Shown here: positions 1 to 12,900 of the stretch, one piece after another
How the letters are laid out: each line of letters starts with the position of its first letter
Numbering within the stretch: position 1 is the first letter of the stretch
Notes under the pieces: model-generated
Seen by the model: only the letters and a program-made list of their open reading frames with translations
Told to the model about the DNA's origin: nothing
Database searches by the model: none
Made by a program: the position numbers and the translations under genes
Assembly (NCBI GenBank): GCA_011033025.1
Contig: WFMF01000201.1
Span: 242,717-306,716 of the forward strand
Direction: 5' to 3'
Length of the DNA: 64,000 nucleotides
Source: Beroe forskalii
Taxonomy: Eukaryota > Ctenophora > Nuda > Beroida > Beroidae

Positions 1-843
1 GATATCAATATTCACTGCGTATTAGTTAACCCTCTGCGCACTGTAGTTTAACCAATCAGCGTGCACGATCCGCATGATACTGCGCGTTGATTGGTCATGC
101 CATACATTGAAGCAATGAAGCAGCTGACGCATTGAAAATTAGCGGTTTCTGATTATCGTGCAATCGTGGTGATTTGAATTTATCATGCAATTTCATCCTT
201 CTTTCTGACGAGCAAGCATGGCTTGTCACATCCAGCCATTTCTATTAAAGCATTGATAGCATATTGTCAAATTATCGCCTTGGTCCTTGGATTTAAATTG
301 AAGGGTCATTAGATCTTTAAATGGTTGAAGAAAGTGACAAATTGGATTCTATCAAGAGTGTATGGGGCCTCTCTCACTCTTATAAACTTATAAAACTGCT
401 GCCAAGTTGCCAAGCCTGAGGTCCTACGATCTGATAGCATGAAATGCTTTCTCAACGCGTGCTATCGCATTAGTGTTTGATCGCATGCGGCCCTGAAAGC
501 ACTTAAAGTACGTTATTGATTTAAAACATGGAAGCATGTCGCAATGAAGCAAGAATTTCAAAGCTCTTATATTTTAGCCAATAAAGTCACTGATTTGCAA
601 GTTTTAAAAGAGCCGAAAAAACTTCAAAATTCTGCAATTTTTGGTTTATGGGCTGTATTATACCTCTGCCCCTTTTGACACCCCTGTTCATAGCACGCTT
701 TCACTGACACCTTATTGACACCCCTGTTACTAGCTGGTGAGATGTCAGTCTGAAGCAGGTCATGAGATGACACCACCACGTCGCCAGTAGTAACTGACAC
801 CCGTTGTCAAGGAGGGCTGGTGTCACGGCAACAAGATGTTGCC
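1..843. other. Upstream region of MICAL
   Basis: No gene seen. Contains a CCAAT-bearing inverted repeat (50-100) and several copies of a GACACC(C)CTGTT-like motif (about 675-830) just before the MICAL start; a promoter probably lies here but no TATA box can be assigned confidently. Confidence 0.4.
50..100. repeat. CCAATCA...TGATTGG inverted repeat
   Basis: ACCAATCAGCGTGC and TGCGCGTTGATTGG face each other. The same palindrome type recurs at 38285-38345 and 39680-39735, with half-sites at 3015 and 33305. Confidence 0.6.
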
Positions 844-910
844 ATGGAGACAACGGACTCAGCCTCTGAAGATGCTGTCAACCCTACCGAGCAGCTGATA
901 TCTGACTTTT
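844..910 (+). CDS. MICAL: MICAL exon 1 (start codon)
   Basis: ATG at 844; reads [19 protein letters not shown] then SDF. I end it at 910 before GTATGA because that phase joins exon 2 in the conserved helix frame. A stronger-looking GTGAGT at 919 would put exon 2 out of frame. Confidence 0.75.
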
Positions 911-3900
911 GTATGATGGTGAGTTTGTGTTTGTACGAGAATATGAAAGCAGTTTCATTTCGATTCGAATTTTATGAGTGCTCTAAAGAGAGAAAGAGGG
1001 AGCTTATGAACATTTTCCACTATTTCTCATCTCTATTTTAAACAGTATTTTCTCATCTCTCCAAATCTCCTTAGATCAGACTCTACGGCAGGCACTGCAG
1101 CAGTTCTCAGCCCTCAAACAGGCGTTACAACTCGAAAACACCCCTCACCACCAACTTTTTAGGTAGGGTATTACATTCATTAATGACCTCATTATCAGGG
1201 TATAGAATGGTGAATTGATGACGTCATTATCAGGGCGTCACACTGCCTATTTCTCGTGCACGACATCTTTTTTCGTTAATTTCGTTGCTGACGCAAAGAG
1301 TTTCTAAGGGAGACAATGGTTTTATAATGCAATTCTATAGAATATCTAACCTTCACTCATGTTTTATTGCTCATTATCTCTTATAGGGGAAATTATGTGT
1401 GCGTTTAACGCTCATCTCGCCATAAAAACAGTACAGAATTAGATGTTTAGTAATTTTATGTAAATGAGTTATGAATGATTCTCATTCAATACGAAGATTA
1501 TGCCCCAATTTGAAATTTCTATATCACTGATATTCTAATCCATTATCAACGATTGCAACACTCAAATTAGTGAATAAGTGAATAAGCAAATAAGTTTAAG
1601 GTAAACAAGTAAATTTTTCATTTACAACCACAACCACCAACACTTAAACCATCATGATTTTAGTGAACTGAAGAAGCCCTTCAAATCCTGGAAAATCACT
1701 TCTTCTTCGAGATCCTGCAACGTCGTCTGAACATCAAGGAGTACGCTAGTAGCGTATCAGCCTGTAAAGAATGCAATATTTTCATTATTGGGGCAGGTAC
1801 AGAACCGACCGTTAACTGTTACATTTTTGAAATTCATTTTTCGAGTTCTCAGTCATTACTGTAGTTTGATCTGATTTCATTTATTTCTCTGCTATTTGCA
1901 TGAAAAATTGTCGGAATGGCTGGAAATGATAGAGTTTTGCTTTTGTTAACTTTCCTCCTTTCACTTTCTTGTCTTTTCATCACCATCTCTCCTCGTCTCA
2001 GGTCCCTGTGGGTTACGTCTTGCTATCGAAGCAGCTCTGTGTGGAGCTCGGGTGGTGCTGGCTGAGAAGAGGGATACTTTCACCCGGAACAACGTACTGC
2101 ACTTGTGGCCCTACCTCATACACGACCTCAGGTTTGATAAAAGAAGGAAATGTCAGTATTTATACGCGATCACAGGTTAGAATTTATAAACTATAAAGCA
2201 AAGCAGGGAGTTTCAGCATTTGTAGTGGTGTTCCTATAAGTTTCGAAAAAGAATTGCGCCCCGATGCCTTGTAAAATTGATAATAGTTTTGAAATGCAGT
2301 TTCGCAAACTTGTGGTTTTTCGTGTTTTTGTATGAATAATTTGAGAATTGGAATAAATTTCATTTGAAATGTTTCAATTTCTGGCAGTGTCAGGCAGTGT
2401 TTTCTTATCTTTTGAAAATTAAAGTGAAATTTGTTCTTAGGAAACTCTAATCAGTTCTTGTAACTTTTCATGTAGCATATAAATTACAAGGAGTCTTGGT
2501 CCCTAAATAATGTAGCATCATATTTCTTGGCTGGTATGGTATGACGTCATTATCATACAACAAGATGTAAAACATAACGGTGTCTTGCCGCTGAGACTTT
2601 CCTGCAGCCTGCTACGTCTTTTACTTCACATTATTAATTACCCTAGATTACCCCCATAAGGGCCAAATCGCACGGGGACAAAAATCGTGGAAACTTTCAT
2701 ATCTCACCAAAATTCGGATTTTACCTATCGTGCGATTTCATTTTTTTAAGGCCACTTTTCGTGAGATCTGAAAACGTGGTGAGAAAAGTGGTGAAAAGTA
2801 TCACCGGCCTCAGGAGAGGTGACTCGGTGAAATCTTTGTGGTGAAATCAAAACTCCGTCCGTTTTCAATATCGGTGAGATTTGTCACCACTGATCACGCG
2901 CAGTGACGAAATGATCACGCGCATGGTCACGTGATAGTGGTGGAAAGTTTCACGAAGGTACAAAAATCCAAAACGCACGGTAGCGGTGAGATGTAGCGTT
3001 ACAACGCACGCACTCATTGACCAATCAGCGCGCTGCATTCCAAGAGTGCGGGAAACAGTAAATAGTGGGAAATACAAATAGCACCAATCTTTTAAAATGT
3101 GTTTCGTTCATATCTTGCTGTGCCTTCTCATTTCTGTAGTGTTGCCACTCTGTATTTTGTTTCTTCTCCTGTATTTTCTATCCTATACAATTATGGCATT
3201 CCATTGAAGCATTGAAGGTTGTGTTAATTCCGACTGATTGATGTAACTTTACTGTAACCAGGTATAAACATCCAGCAAAAATATGTGGCCAAGAATAGAA
3301 AAGTCGAATCAAATAGCAGAGAAAACAGTGAACTGCAGTGAACTGCAGTGAAAGCAGTGATAGCAGCAGCCCAAACTCTGTAAAAGCAATTATTTCGAGA
3401 AAGTTAAAATCATAATATGCAAGAAAGATATGAAAAAGATACCAAACCAGAAACGAGAGAATGAAATACAATATCTTGAAATAAAGTGTGGAATTTGCAT
3501 TTGATTTGTTTTGATCAGTTGCATTGCCATGTTGCCATGGTAACACATTCTTGGGAAATAGCAATAAATGAGAGTGAGTGAGAGCAATACGTCATTATCA
3601 TTAGTAACAATGGTGTATTACTTTTTCTCACACACGGAGGAGCGGACGATAAATGTCGCCTAATTACCGGTTTGCAGTTTGGTACATTGTGCAATTACTG
3701 TCCCGTGAGAAATGTAAAATAGGCACTTTAAGTCATCGACATACCATATTCAACCATAGTAATTACGTCATTCTCATTTTTCTATTATTACTGTGCTGCA
3801 AAAACAGCGTTTCACCAAATGTAAATTCGCTCATTTTTAGCCATTTCCTTTCATAATTTTGTATCTCTTTCCAAGTTCTGTTGTAACTGAGGCGTTTGAC

Positions 3901-6900
3901 AAAGTGACATGCTACCAAGATTAATCCATTTTCCCCTTTGTTTGTTTTCCAATTATCGTTTGTACTTCCAAAATTGCTAGTGTTTCATCTCAACACATTT
4001 TCAGCCAATAATCTTTCGATTGCAAGACCTTTGAGATTGATCCATGCTTTGATTCGATTCGTTAAAAATTTTCGTCCTCTACATAGGCTTTGCCAGCTAC
4101 ACGATTTATACTGTTTTGCAGTTGCAGTACATTTTGCTTTTTAATTCTGCGTATCGAATGATTGTATTGCTGTGTATAGTCATGATGATGATGTATGATT
4201 CGAAGTCACATTTTAAGATCGGACATTTTTAGATGGGACGGGAACTATCATGACCCTGCGTTGTTTTGCAAGCCAGCACTGACTCAGTGTTTCCATTTTG
4301 CGATGGTATTAGAAATTTGTTTCGAGCTTGGCTGTTCACTGGCATGATGTATGCAGTTTTGAATTGACAGCTTGACTGAAAATGCTCACTGGGCACTGTC
4401 TCGTACCATACTGCTGACTGGTCATCGATAGATACATTTTGATGCTCATGCCAGGCTGCTGACTCCTACCAGACTGCTGACTGTACACTGGGTGCGTTCA
4501 GGGTGCTTGGGGTGCACACTGATTTGAAGGGTTTATTCAGGGTGCTTCACCTATTTCCAGTAATGCAGCGGCCTGCAGTCATAAACTCAGATGAGCTGTT
4601 TAATATTGGACCTGAGCGGGATTTGAACCCACAACGTCCTGAAGCTGAAGACATTTCGGATGCTCTGCCATTGAGCTATCAAACATGCCATTTTATCCGC
4701 CGTGCGTTTTGGCGAAAAATAATATTTCCGTGATTCTGAGATCTAGGACGTGACAAATTACACGGATATTTCGTTACGCCGTGCGTTTTCGCGAAATATA
4801 GCAATTTTGGTGACAAATTACGTCGTGCGATTTGGTGCAATTTTGTTTCCGCGAAATGCATTGAAAAGCTGTCGCCGTACGTTTTGATCATTATTATACC
4901 GGCGTGAAATATTCCGCCGTGCGATCTCACGAAATTTGGACGTGATAACTGACCTGGGCACATTTTTTCACGATTTTTGTCCCCGTGCGATTTGGCCCTA
5001 ATCACTACTTGTAATCCTACAGAAACCTCGGAGTCAAGAAGTTATTCGGAAAATTCTGTGCTGGCTCCCTCGACCATATTAGTAAGTGGAAATTCGTAGA
5101 TGTTTTGAGAAAATATACATCGATTTTTGTCAATATTTTTAAATGTGTCCGCACAAAACTTTCATAAGTTATGGGTATACATGAATGTAAGATGGGCGTG
5201 TAATATGTATCTTCATGTTATTTATAATCGTACACAATATTTTCTGCCATGGAAAATAATGTATTTTGAGAATTCCTTGAATTATCTCTCACGTTCACAC
5301 TACACCGTGATATTTGATATGACACCTTGATCCTGTGACTTGCTGAACTTAAGACTGTCATGAGTCTAGGAGAAGTTATTCAAGTATAAGGCTTCAGTGA
5401 ATATAAGATCATGTTTGTTTGGTTGTAGGACGTATGTGACTACTTAATGTAAACTGGTGTCAGAGTGAAGGATGATATCAGAGTGTACTGGTGTCAAGGT
5501 TTAATAATTGTTGTCAGAATGAACTGGGGGGGGGGCAACCCCCATAAACCCCCGGTGGATATCGAAAAATGGCAAATGGGGGTTTAATTTTTGGGGGTTT
5601 ATGGGGGTTTATGGGGCTTAATTTAGTTAAATTTTGCTGTTTTATGACTGATTTTGTTAACGATTTTTGGCATTTTACGGAATGGTACCATTTTTGTTGA
5701 CGATTTTGGCCTTTTTTGAAATGGTACCATTTTTTGTTGATGAATTTCGGCCCTTTTCTGAAATGGTACCATTTTTTTAGCGATTTTCAAGCCTTTTTTG
5801 AAATGGTACCATTTTCTGTTGCGCATTTTCGAACCTTTCCTAAAATGGTACCATTTTCGGCCATTTTTTGAAATGGTACCATTTTTTGTTGACAATCTTT
5901 GACCCTTTTTGAAATGGTACCATTTTTTGTTGGCGATTTTCAAGCCTTTTCTGAAATGGTACCATTTTTTGTTGACGATTTTTGGCCCTATTTTGAAATG
6001 GTACCAATTTTCATTGAAGATTTTCGACCTTTTTCTGGAAAATTAAACCCCCATAAACCCCCAAGTGGATATCGAAAAAGGCAAATGGGGGTTAAATTTT
6101 TGGGGGTTTATGGGGGTTTATGGGGTTGCCCCCCCAATGAACTACTGTGCGAGTAAACTGGTGTCAAAACTCAACAAAAGCGGCGTCAAGGCAAAATTCT
6201 GTCAGTAAACCGGTGTCAAGGTAAACTGATGTCAGGATAAACCGGTGGCAGAGATATTACTATATTACTGGTGTCAACGTTATCGGTTATCTGGTGTCAA
6301 TAACCTGTTACCAAGAATACCAAGGATAATATGGTGTCAGATCTTCTTGACACCACTATCCTTCCCCAGGTATCCGGCGACTGCAGCTGATTCTCCTGAA
6401 GATATCCCTGGTATTAGGGGTGGAAGTGTACGTTAACACAGCGTATGTGGAGTACCTAGAACCGACAAAAACCGCTGGGTGGAGGATCTCAGTCAAACCC
6501 AGCAACGATCGCATCGAGTCAACCGACTTTCATGTGAGTCACTTCATTTTGTTTGAGTTGGCCAGGGTTACACTTTCCCCATATTTCCTTTCATGAAGGG
6601 AAATAAATTGGTTTACGGAAGCACTTAAATAAACGCCTGTTCAATAGCCAATTATTTCTGTTTCACCTCGACAATAATTCTTGCCAACAACTCACAACAT
6701 GGCTTTAATTCTGTCTCGTAATACATTCTTCCTTTGATGCGGCTTATATGTGTACACAGCTTACTTTGTGTGTATGTGTTGCTTCAGAACGGCTCCAACG
6801 GCAATTTAGAGGACGTATCAGGTGACTAAAATACCGCCATTTTCTGTACGTATACGGAACGCGCGTTGCTAAATTCCCAGCAAAATCGCACGACATTTAA

Positions 6901-9900
6901 TCCTATTTTGGAACGCATGGTATGCGCGGCGTGGAATATTTCAGGTTTAACCGCCCTGGAATGGAATTCAAGTCGAAAAATCTCTGCTGGTTTATCACAT
7001 TCCTAGATAACTACGATTTGTTACACTCAAACACTCATTCTTTTGGCAAATGATACTCGAAGTGATAGGGAAATTTCATACATATCATTCCAAGACGTAT
7101 AATTTCTTGCCAAGAATGTTCGAGAAATGTGAGTTTGTGACATTTCTTTCTATCAAATTTCCTACAATTTCATGTGCTTGTGGGTGCAGATGGGAAGAGA
7201 AACTCGATACCAGGCTTTCAAAGGAAGGAATTCCGAGCTAAACTTGCCATTGGAATGTTTTCTTACCAATTGTGGGGTCAATTTATGGGCCAAGTTTCTG
7301 GAAATACTCCAATCTCCAGGATTGGTGATTTAAAAAGCTCTGTATTATGCAGCCACAGTTAACGATAAAACTTCATAATCTCAGCCATCATCGGTTTGAA
7401 GAACTTAACTTACTCATCCCTCCCCTCAGGAATCACAGCTAACTTCGTGAATAACAACTCTGACGAAGAAGCTAAGATTGAAGAGATCAGCGGGGTGGCA
7501 GCACTCTTCAATCAGAAGTTCTTTGCTGATCTTAAAACGGAAACAGACATTGATCTGGAGAACATTGTCTACTACAAGGATGACACGCATTACTTTGTTA
7601 TGACAGCAAAGAAGCAGTGTTTGCTGTTAAAGGGTGTCCTCAAAGAGGTTTGTTACTCAATTTACAGAGCTATGTACCAAACTTAGCCATGTTGATGGCA
7701 TTTGTATTCGAGTAATCTGACTTTAAAAAAATTATTTCTGGTTATGAAACTGGTGTAAGCGTTTGCTTTACTGGTGTAAGCGTTTGCTAGCTCGTAGAGC
7801 TATTGCTTCCCCCAGTCAGCGAACTTCGCACCTTCTTCGTCCTCTTACATAGTGCCTTATAACTTGTCTTATAATCTTTAAGTCCTTAACTTTGTAAGAA
7901 CATTTTTAAATTGATCTCTATTTTTTGTATCAGAGGAAGAGCGATATGAAACTTTGATTGTAATCTATAATAAAATGATTATTTATTTATTTATTTATTA
8001 TTTATTATGAAAATTGAAGGCAATTGCTGTCACAAATGGTTTCTCGCAATGTTTTTCACCAATTTCTGTCTTGAACAGATTAAGAAAACCACAATAACGT
8101 CTTTGACATCTCTTAACACTAACACCCCTGTGTTTAGGACCACAGTGACGTGATGAAGCTGCTATCCTACCAAAACGTGGACATCTCCCAACTCCAATTG
8201 TTTGTTCAGCAGGCAGCTGATTTCAGTGCTGGATTACCTCACAGTACCCTCGCTATCAACCCAGGTACAGCAGGGTGGTGACAGAAATCAATCTTCTGAG
8301 AAAAGATCAACATTCGAGGCGATGAGCCTTGAATGTTTACTAGAAATGAATCTTAAGTCAGTGCAAAACATTATTTGCCCTCCACTGTACACCTGAATTC
8401 CCCAGTGCTATTTGTCGCTCTTTTAATTGTTCATCAGGTCATATCTATTCCCCTCAGACACGGGCAAGGAGGACGTTGCTATCTTCGACTTCACCTCCAT
8501 GTACAGTGCTGAGTATGCAGCTAAGATCCTGGAGCGCTCAGGGAAACGTCTCATTGTGGGACTGGTGGGGGATGCACTCATGGAGGTAAATAATTCTCAT
8601 AACTATTTGAGTTTTTCATTTTTGAAATCCTTAATTGTTGCACTGAAAACAAAATGTATCACTATTTCTAGGCCTTTGAATATAAGACATATTCAAAGAA
8701 TAAGGCCTTTGAATACAAGAAATTTCAATCGTGTGGTGTGTTCTATATTTCATCCTCAGCATCCTAATTGCTCTTCTGATTTCAGCCATTCTGGCCTCTT
8801 GGTACTGGATGTGCTCGAGGTTTTCTCTCTTGTATGGACCTGATGTGGATGGTGAAGCAACAGCAACTTGGTAAGCTTGATAAGTAGATTACATCTCAAG
8901 TTCAATGCGTGAATTTCCATATCTTTCGCTATCACATTTGCTTGATTTGCCTTCGTTAAGTGTGCGAATTTTTTATTCATATTTGTCGCTTTTACATTTG
9001 TGTTCATTCTCAAAATGATTAGCTCATACCTCTCCAGGTGCGGCCCCTCAGAAGCTCCTACAAGAACGAATGTCCCTGTTCCAAATCCTCCATCAAACCA
9101 GCAACGAGAACATGCACAAGAAACACAGTGCTTACACTGTCAACCCTAAAACTAGGTGAGAGGTCAATGACCAGTCGCCCGAGGCGCAGTAAACACTCCC
9201 AAAATGTACCCTTAAGGCACCTAATAAATGATCTTTTGAGCATGATCGAACCATAACATTGGAATACGTGGATATCGTCTTTTTTCCGCTGAATTCTTGC
9301 CCAATGCACTATTTTATTGACTTAACCGAACCGCATTCCTTACGCAGGTATACATTAGTACCTGAATTTACTGAAGACATTTCACACCTCTACGAATTTG
9401 ATGAAAAAGAGAACAAGAAAGGTAGGGCATTTAGGGAAAGTAATTAATATACCAACGCCTGATCACTCATCACTTCATTTTGATCCACTAACCATCGATT
9501 TGTCTAAAGTTCTTGACAAACAACAATGAATTCTGCCATCAAACTTTTGCCAATTTCGTTGCATTCGAGCTGCTTATCACAATTTCCCACCCTTTTCTTA
9601 GTTCGCCCCGCGGACTCGGACGCTGAGAAGCCGCCTAAGAAACGTATTGCTGGCGGCGGTGAGACTACGGAGAACGTTCACAAGCAGTGGAAGAAAAACA
9701 CCTTCGCTCGGACTCGGAAACCGAAGAATCCGTCTACTGATCCGGTGCTCAAGAGCAAGAGTGAGTGATTTAAACCTTTTCTATATCCCTTGTGGCTTTG
9801 TGGGAACTGGAATTCATATTTTAATCACTATGATTTTGAAAATTTTATTCCGATATGATGCATAGCATGACAGCTGTATTTCGATGTATGATTAGAATAG

Positions 9901-12900
9901 GAGAATCTGAAATTTCAAGAACTCTCAAGGCCAATACGTAGATTTCAGTTCTGCACTTCGGCTGAGTGTTTTGCCATTATATAACTTGACGGCACCGGAA
10001 TTGTTTTTTTTTCAAGAAAGTTTTTAGAAACTCAAAAGCATTTCCAAGAATTTCCCTAAATATAAACTCGAGTCCATTGTTTCATCTTCATTGCTAGTTG
10101 GCTATGATATTTAGTAATATTTTGTAGGGGTTCCGTACTAAAGTTAGAATATATGTCACAGCCTGTGTACTACAGTTAGAGCACTGCATGAAGAAATTAC
10201 TTTCTTCCATTTTGTTACTCGCAGAAATATATTCCTTGGCTGATTTTTTTTTTCTCGTGGCCGCACCAAAACTGCGCAAAATTTTCCATTCCGTCGAAGT
10301 GTAATTCTTCTGTAAGTACAGTAATCTTCGTCAAAATGCAGTCCCTCTTGTTTACAGATTTGTGGCTTCGTACTAATGATATTTTTGCAATCATCCCAAA
10401 ATCTAACGCAGCTATTTACTTCCTGAGTTCCTGAATTCTCGTCATGAACTTTTTATAATCCTGAATTTTCATGCCCTCATCCTAACCCTATTATGATAAG
10501 GATTAGAGGATGAAAATTCAGGATTTTAAAGTTCAAAACAAGACGCTATCACCTCTACCCTTCCCCTACTCACCCCTTCCTCCCCCTAGGGCCGCTGTCA
10601 CCCGGCGTCACAGACGAGGAGATGCTGCTGGAGTGGTGTCGTGGTAAACTCCGTCCCATCCTGCCCTACCTTCCCGTCACCGACCTCGACACCTGCTGGA
10701 GGGACGGCGTCCTTCTCTGCGGACTCGTCCATCTCTGTGCCCCTAAACTCGTGGACATGGCGGCTGTGAAGTCCAACACGGACGCTGAGAACGTGGATCT
10801 GGCGATTACTGTCATGTTCAATGAGTTTGATATCCAGACGATTACATCGGGAGATGTGCTGCCACCGTCAGGACCGGATTTGTTGGCTATTATTTCTACT
10901 ATATTGGAGCTGAAGAAGGTTTATGAGAGGATTCATAGGGAGCCTATCGGTTCTGGAGTTTCGCTTGATATTCTCACTAAGAGGGTTAAGACTAAGGCTA
11001 ATAAAACACCGGAAAAGGTTAAACCTGTGTCACCAGATCCCAAGAAGTCGAGCATGGTGTCACCTGATGCCAAGAAAAGCAGGCCGTTGTCACCTGAAAA
11101 CAAGAAATCTGTCACCATTGCACCGGACAGCAAAAAGTCTGGCACAATTCCACCAGAAAGTAAAAAGTTCAGGAAAAATTCATCAGAAGACAAGAAATCT
11201 AAAGTCGTTTCCCCAGAGAAGGACAAATCAAGTGAAGTTTCTAAACCAATCGCAGCAGGCGTTAAGAATGTCAGATCAAAAACTCCCGATAATAAGAAAA
11301 CTAAAATACACCATCCCGTTACAACAGGAAACGAAGATAGCAAGAAAGTCAAGCTGTCATCGAAAGTTGAAACAAATCCGTTTGCTTCTCCAGGAAAAGA
11401 AGAAAACAAGAAAGTATTTAAATCATCGTCGAAGATTGAACTAAATCCGTTCGCGACATCAGAAAATGGAGCAAACGCGAAAGTAAAATCATCGGCGAAA
11501 GTTGAGCTAAATCCGTTCGCTACAGCAGAGAATGAAGAAAACAAGAAAGTAAAACATTCCTCGAAAGTTGAAACAAATCCGTTCGATGCTAATGTAAATG
11601 AAGAAAACAAGAAATTAAAAGCATCGTCTAAAGCTGATCTGAATCCATTCGCTTCATCAGAAAATGAAGAAAACAAGAAAGCCAAAACATCGCCGAAAGT
11701 TGAGCTAAATCCGTTCGCCGATGAACCCGATGTTCCTACCGTCTCTCCCCCTAGTGCTGTCATCAAAAAGGCACAACCCTCAGCAAACAAGACTACTAAA
11801 TTCCAGACAGAAAGTATTCCTACAGAAAATATTCCTAATGATGTAGCTCCCAGTCCAGCTAAAGCGGCGAGGAAAGCTTCCAAGCAAGTTGAGGAGGAAG
11901 AAGAAATACTGTTCCATGCCCCTGAACCCAGCGCTGGGTATGATCCAAATGAGGCGATCAAGAAACGGGTTACAAGTCAGCGGAAACTGAGGAAGAAAAC
12001 CGAATCCAAGTTCATTGCGGAAGTGGAAAACATCGAAACGGTGGCTACTTCAAAAGGTTCTACGCCGGGGAAAGGTTCCCAGAAATGCCATACTTGTGCT
12101 CAGAGTGTTCTGGTACTGAAGAGAGTTGCTGTTGAGGGCTACGCTTTCCATCGCAAGTGTTTCGTGTGTGAGGACTGCGGGGTGGTCCTAAAAACCTCCA
12201 CCTACCATCTCATAACATCCAACGACCCGAACCTTCCTGGTCATTTCTACTGCAAGACCCACTTTAACGAAGTCATAGCCCGGAGCCGAGAACTGAAGGG
12301 CAGTACTTCAGGACAAGTTCAGATAACGCGTAACAAGGAATCCAGGAAGAAAATCCCCCGAGCTGCAACGGTTTGTCTCCACCCTCGGGACTACAAGCGC
12401 GAGTACAGTCCCAGTGTGCCCTCCCTTATGGAGGAAATCTCCGAAGCTAAGGAGCTCTCTCCACCTCCAAGAAACCGAGCCAAGACCGCCTCGGTTCCAG
12501 AAACCAGCCCTCCTTCAGAGTTCTCTAAAACCCAGACCAGATCCCCGACCAGGAGCGATCCTGTGAGGATTAAGACCCAGAGTCCGACCAGCCGGACTAA
12601 AGTCACCATCACAGCAGGTCCTTCTCCGGGGAAAGTCCAGACTCGCACCCCCACTACGCGAGGGGAGAGAGTTGAGAGGGTTTCTACTAACGTAGTTCGA
12701 ATGAAGTGCGATTCTACTGGTCCTTTGGAGGAACTGCCTACAGAGGGTATCCCTGATAACAGAGCTGACAAAATGGGGTCTAAACAATCCACGCCGCCTC
12801 CACCAGTCGATTTGCTGCCACCTGCGGTGACGCCTGTCAAGAAGAAGAGTACTAAAGGGTACAAAGCACCGGCGCCGCCGCAAAAGAATCTTCCGTCGAA

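Larger units (their letters stand above)
2660..4998. mobile_element. 2.3-kb inverted-repeat DNA transposon with TAA target duplication
   Basis: The first and last about 30 bp are perfect inverted repeats (GGGCCAAATCGCACGGGGAC at the left end; its complement ends at 4998). Flanks are TAA at 2657-2659 and 4999-5001, the 3-bp TWA duplication typical of PIF/Harbinger elements. Subterminal GTGAGA/CGTGCGAT motifs extend several hundred bp inward. No transposase frame, so non-autonomous; class assigned from the duplication only. It lies in MICAL intron 4 and contains nested repeats (3262-4095; tRNA-like head at 4604-4681). Confidence 0.85.

Noticed and set aside
919-924. GTGAGT as donor of MICAL exon 1
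   Set aside because: Strong consensus, but it leaves exon 2 in a frame unlike MICAL; GTATGA at 911 gives the conserved helix.
4604-4681. Functional tRNA gene
   Set aside because: A and B boxes are good but acceptor ends do not pair and the anticodon arm is abnormal; kept as a SINE/pseudogene.
5623-5943. [14 protein letters not shown] protein
   Set aside because: Reading of the GGTACC array inside the hAT-like element; also open on the other strand.
10933-11961. 342-residue minus-strand frame opposite MICAL exon 15
   Set aside because: Reverse shadow of the repetitive Lys/Glu linker; Ser/Phe-rich with no domain, while the plus strand holds CH, NPF and LIM domains.
12391-12883. Minus-strand frames opposite the Ser/Pro linker
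   Set aside because: Low-complexity shadows of the plus-strand coding exon.
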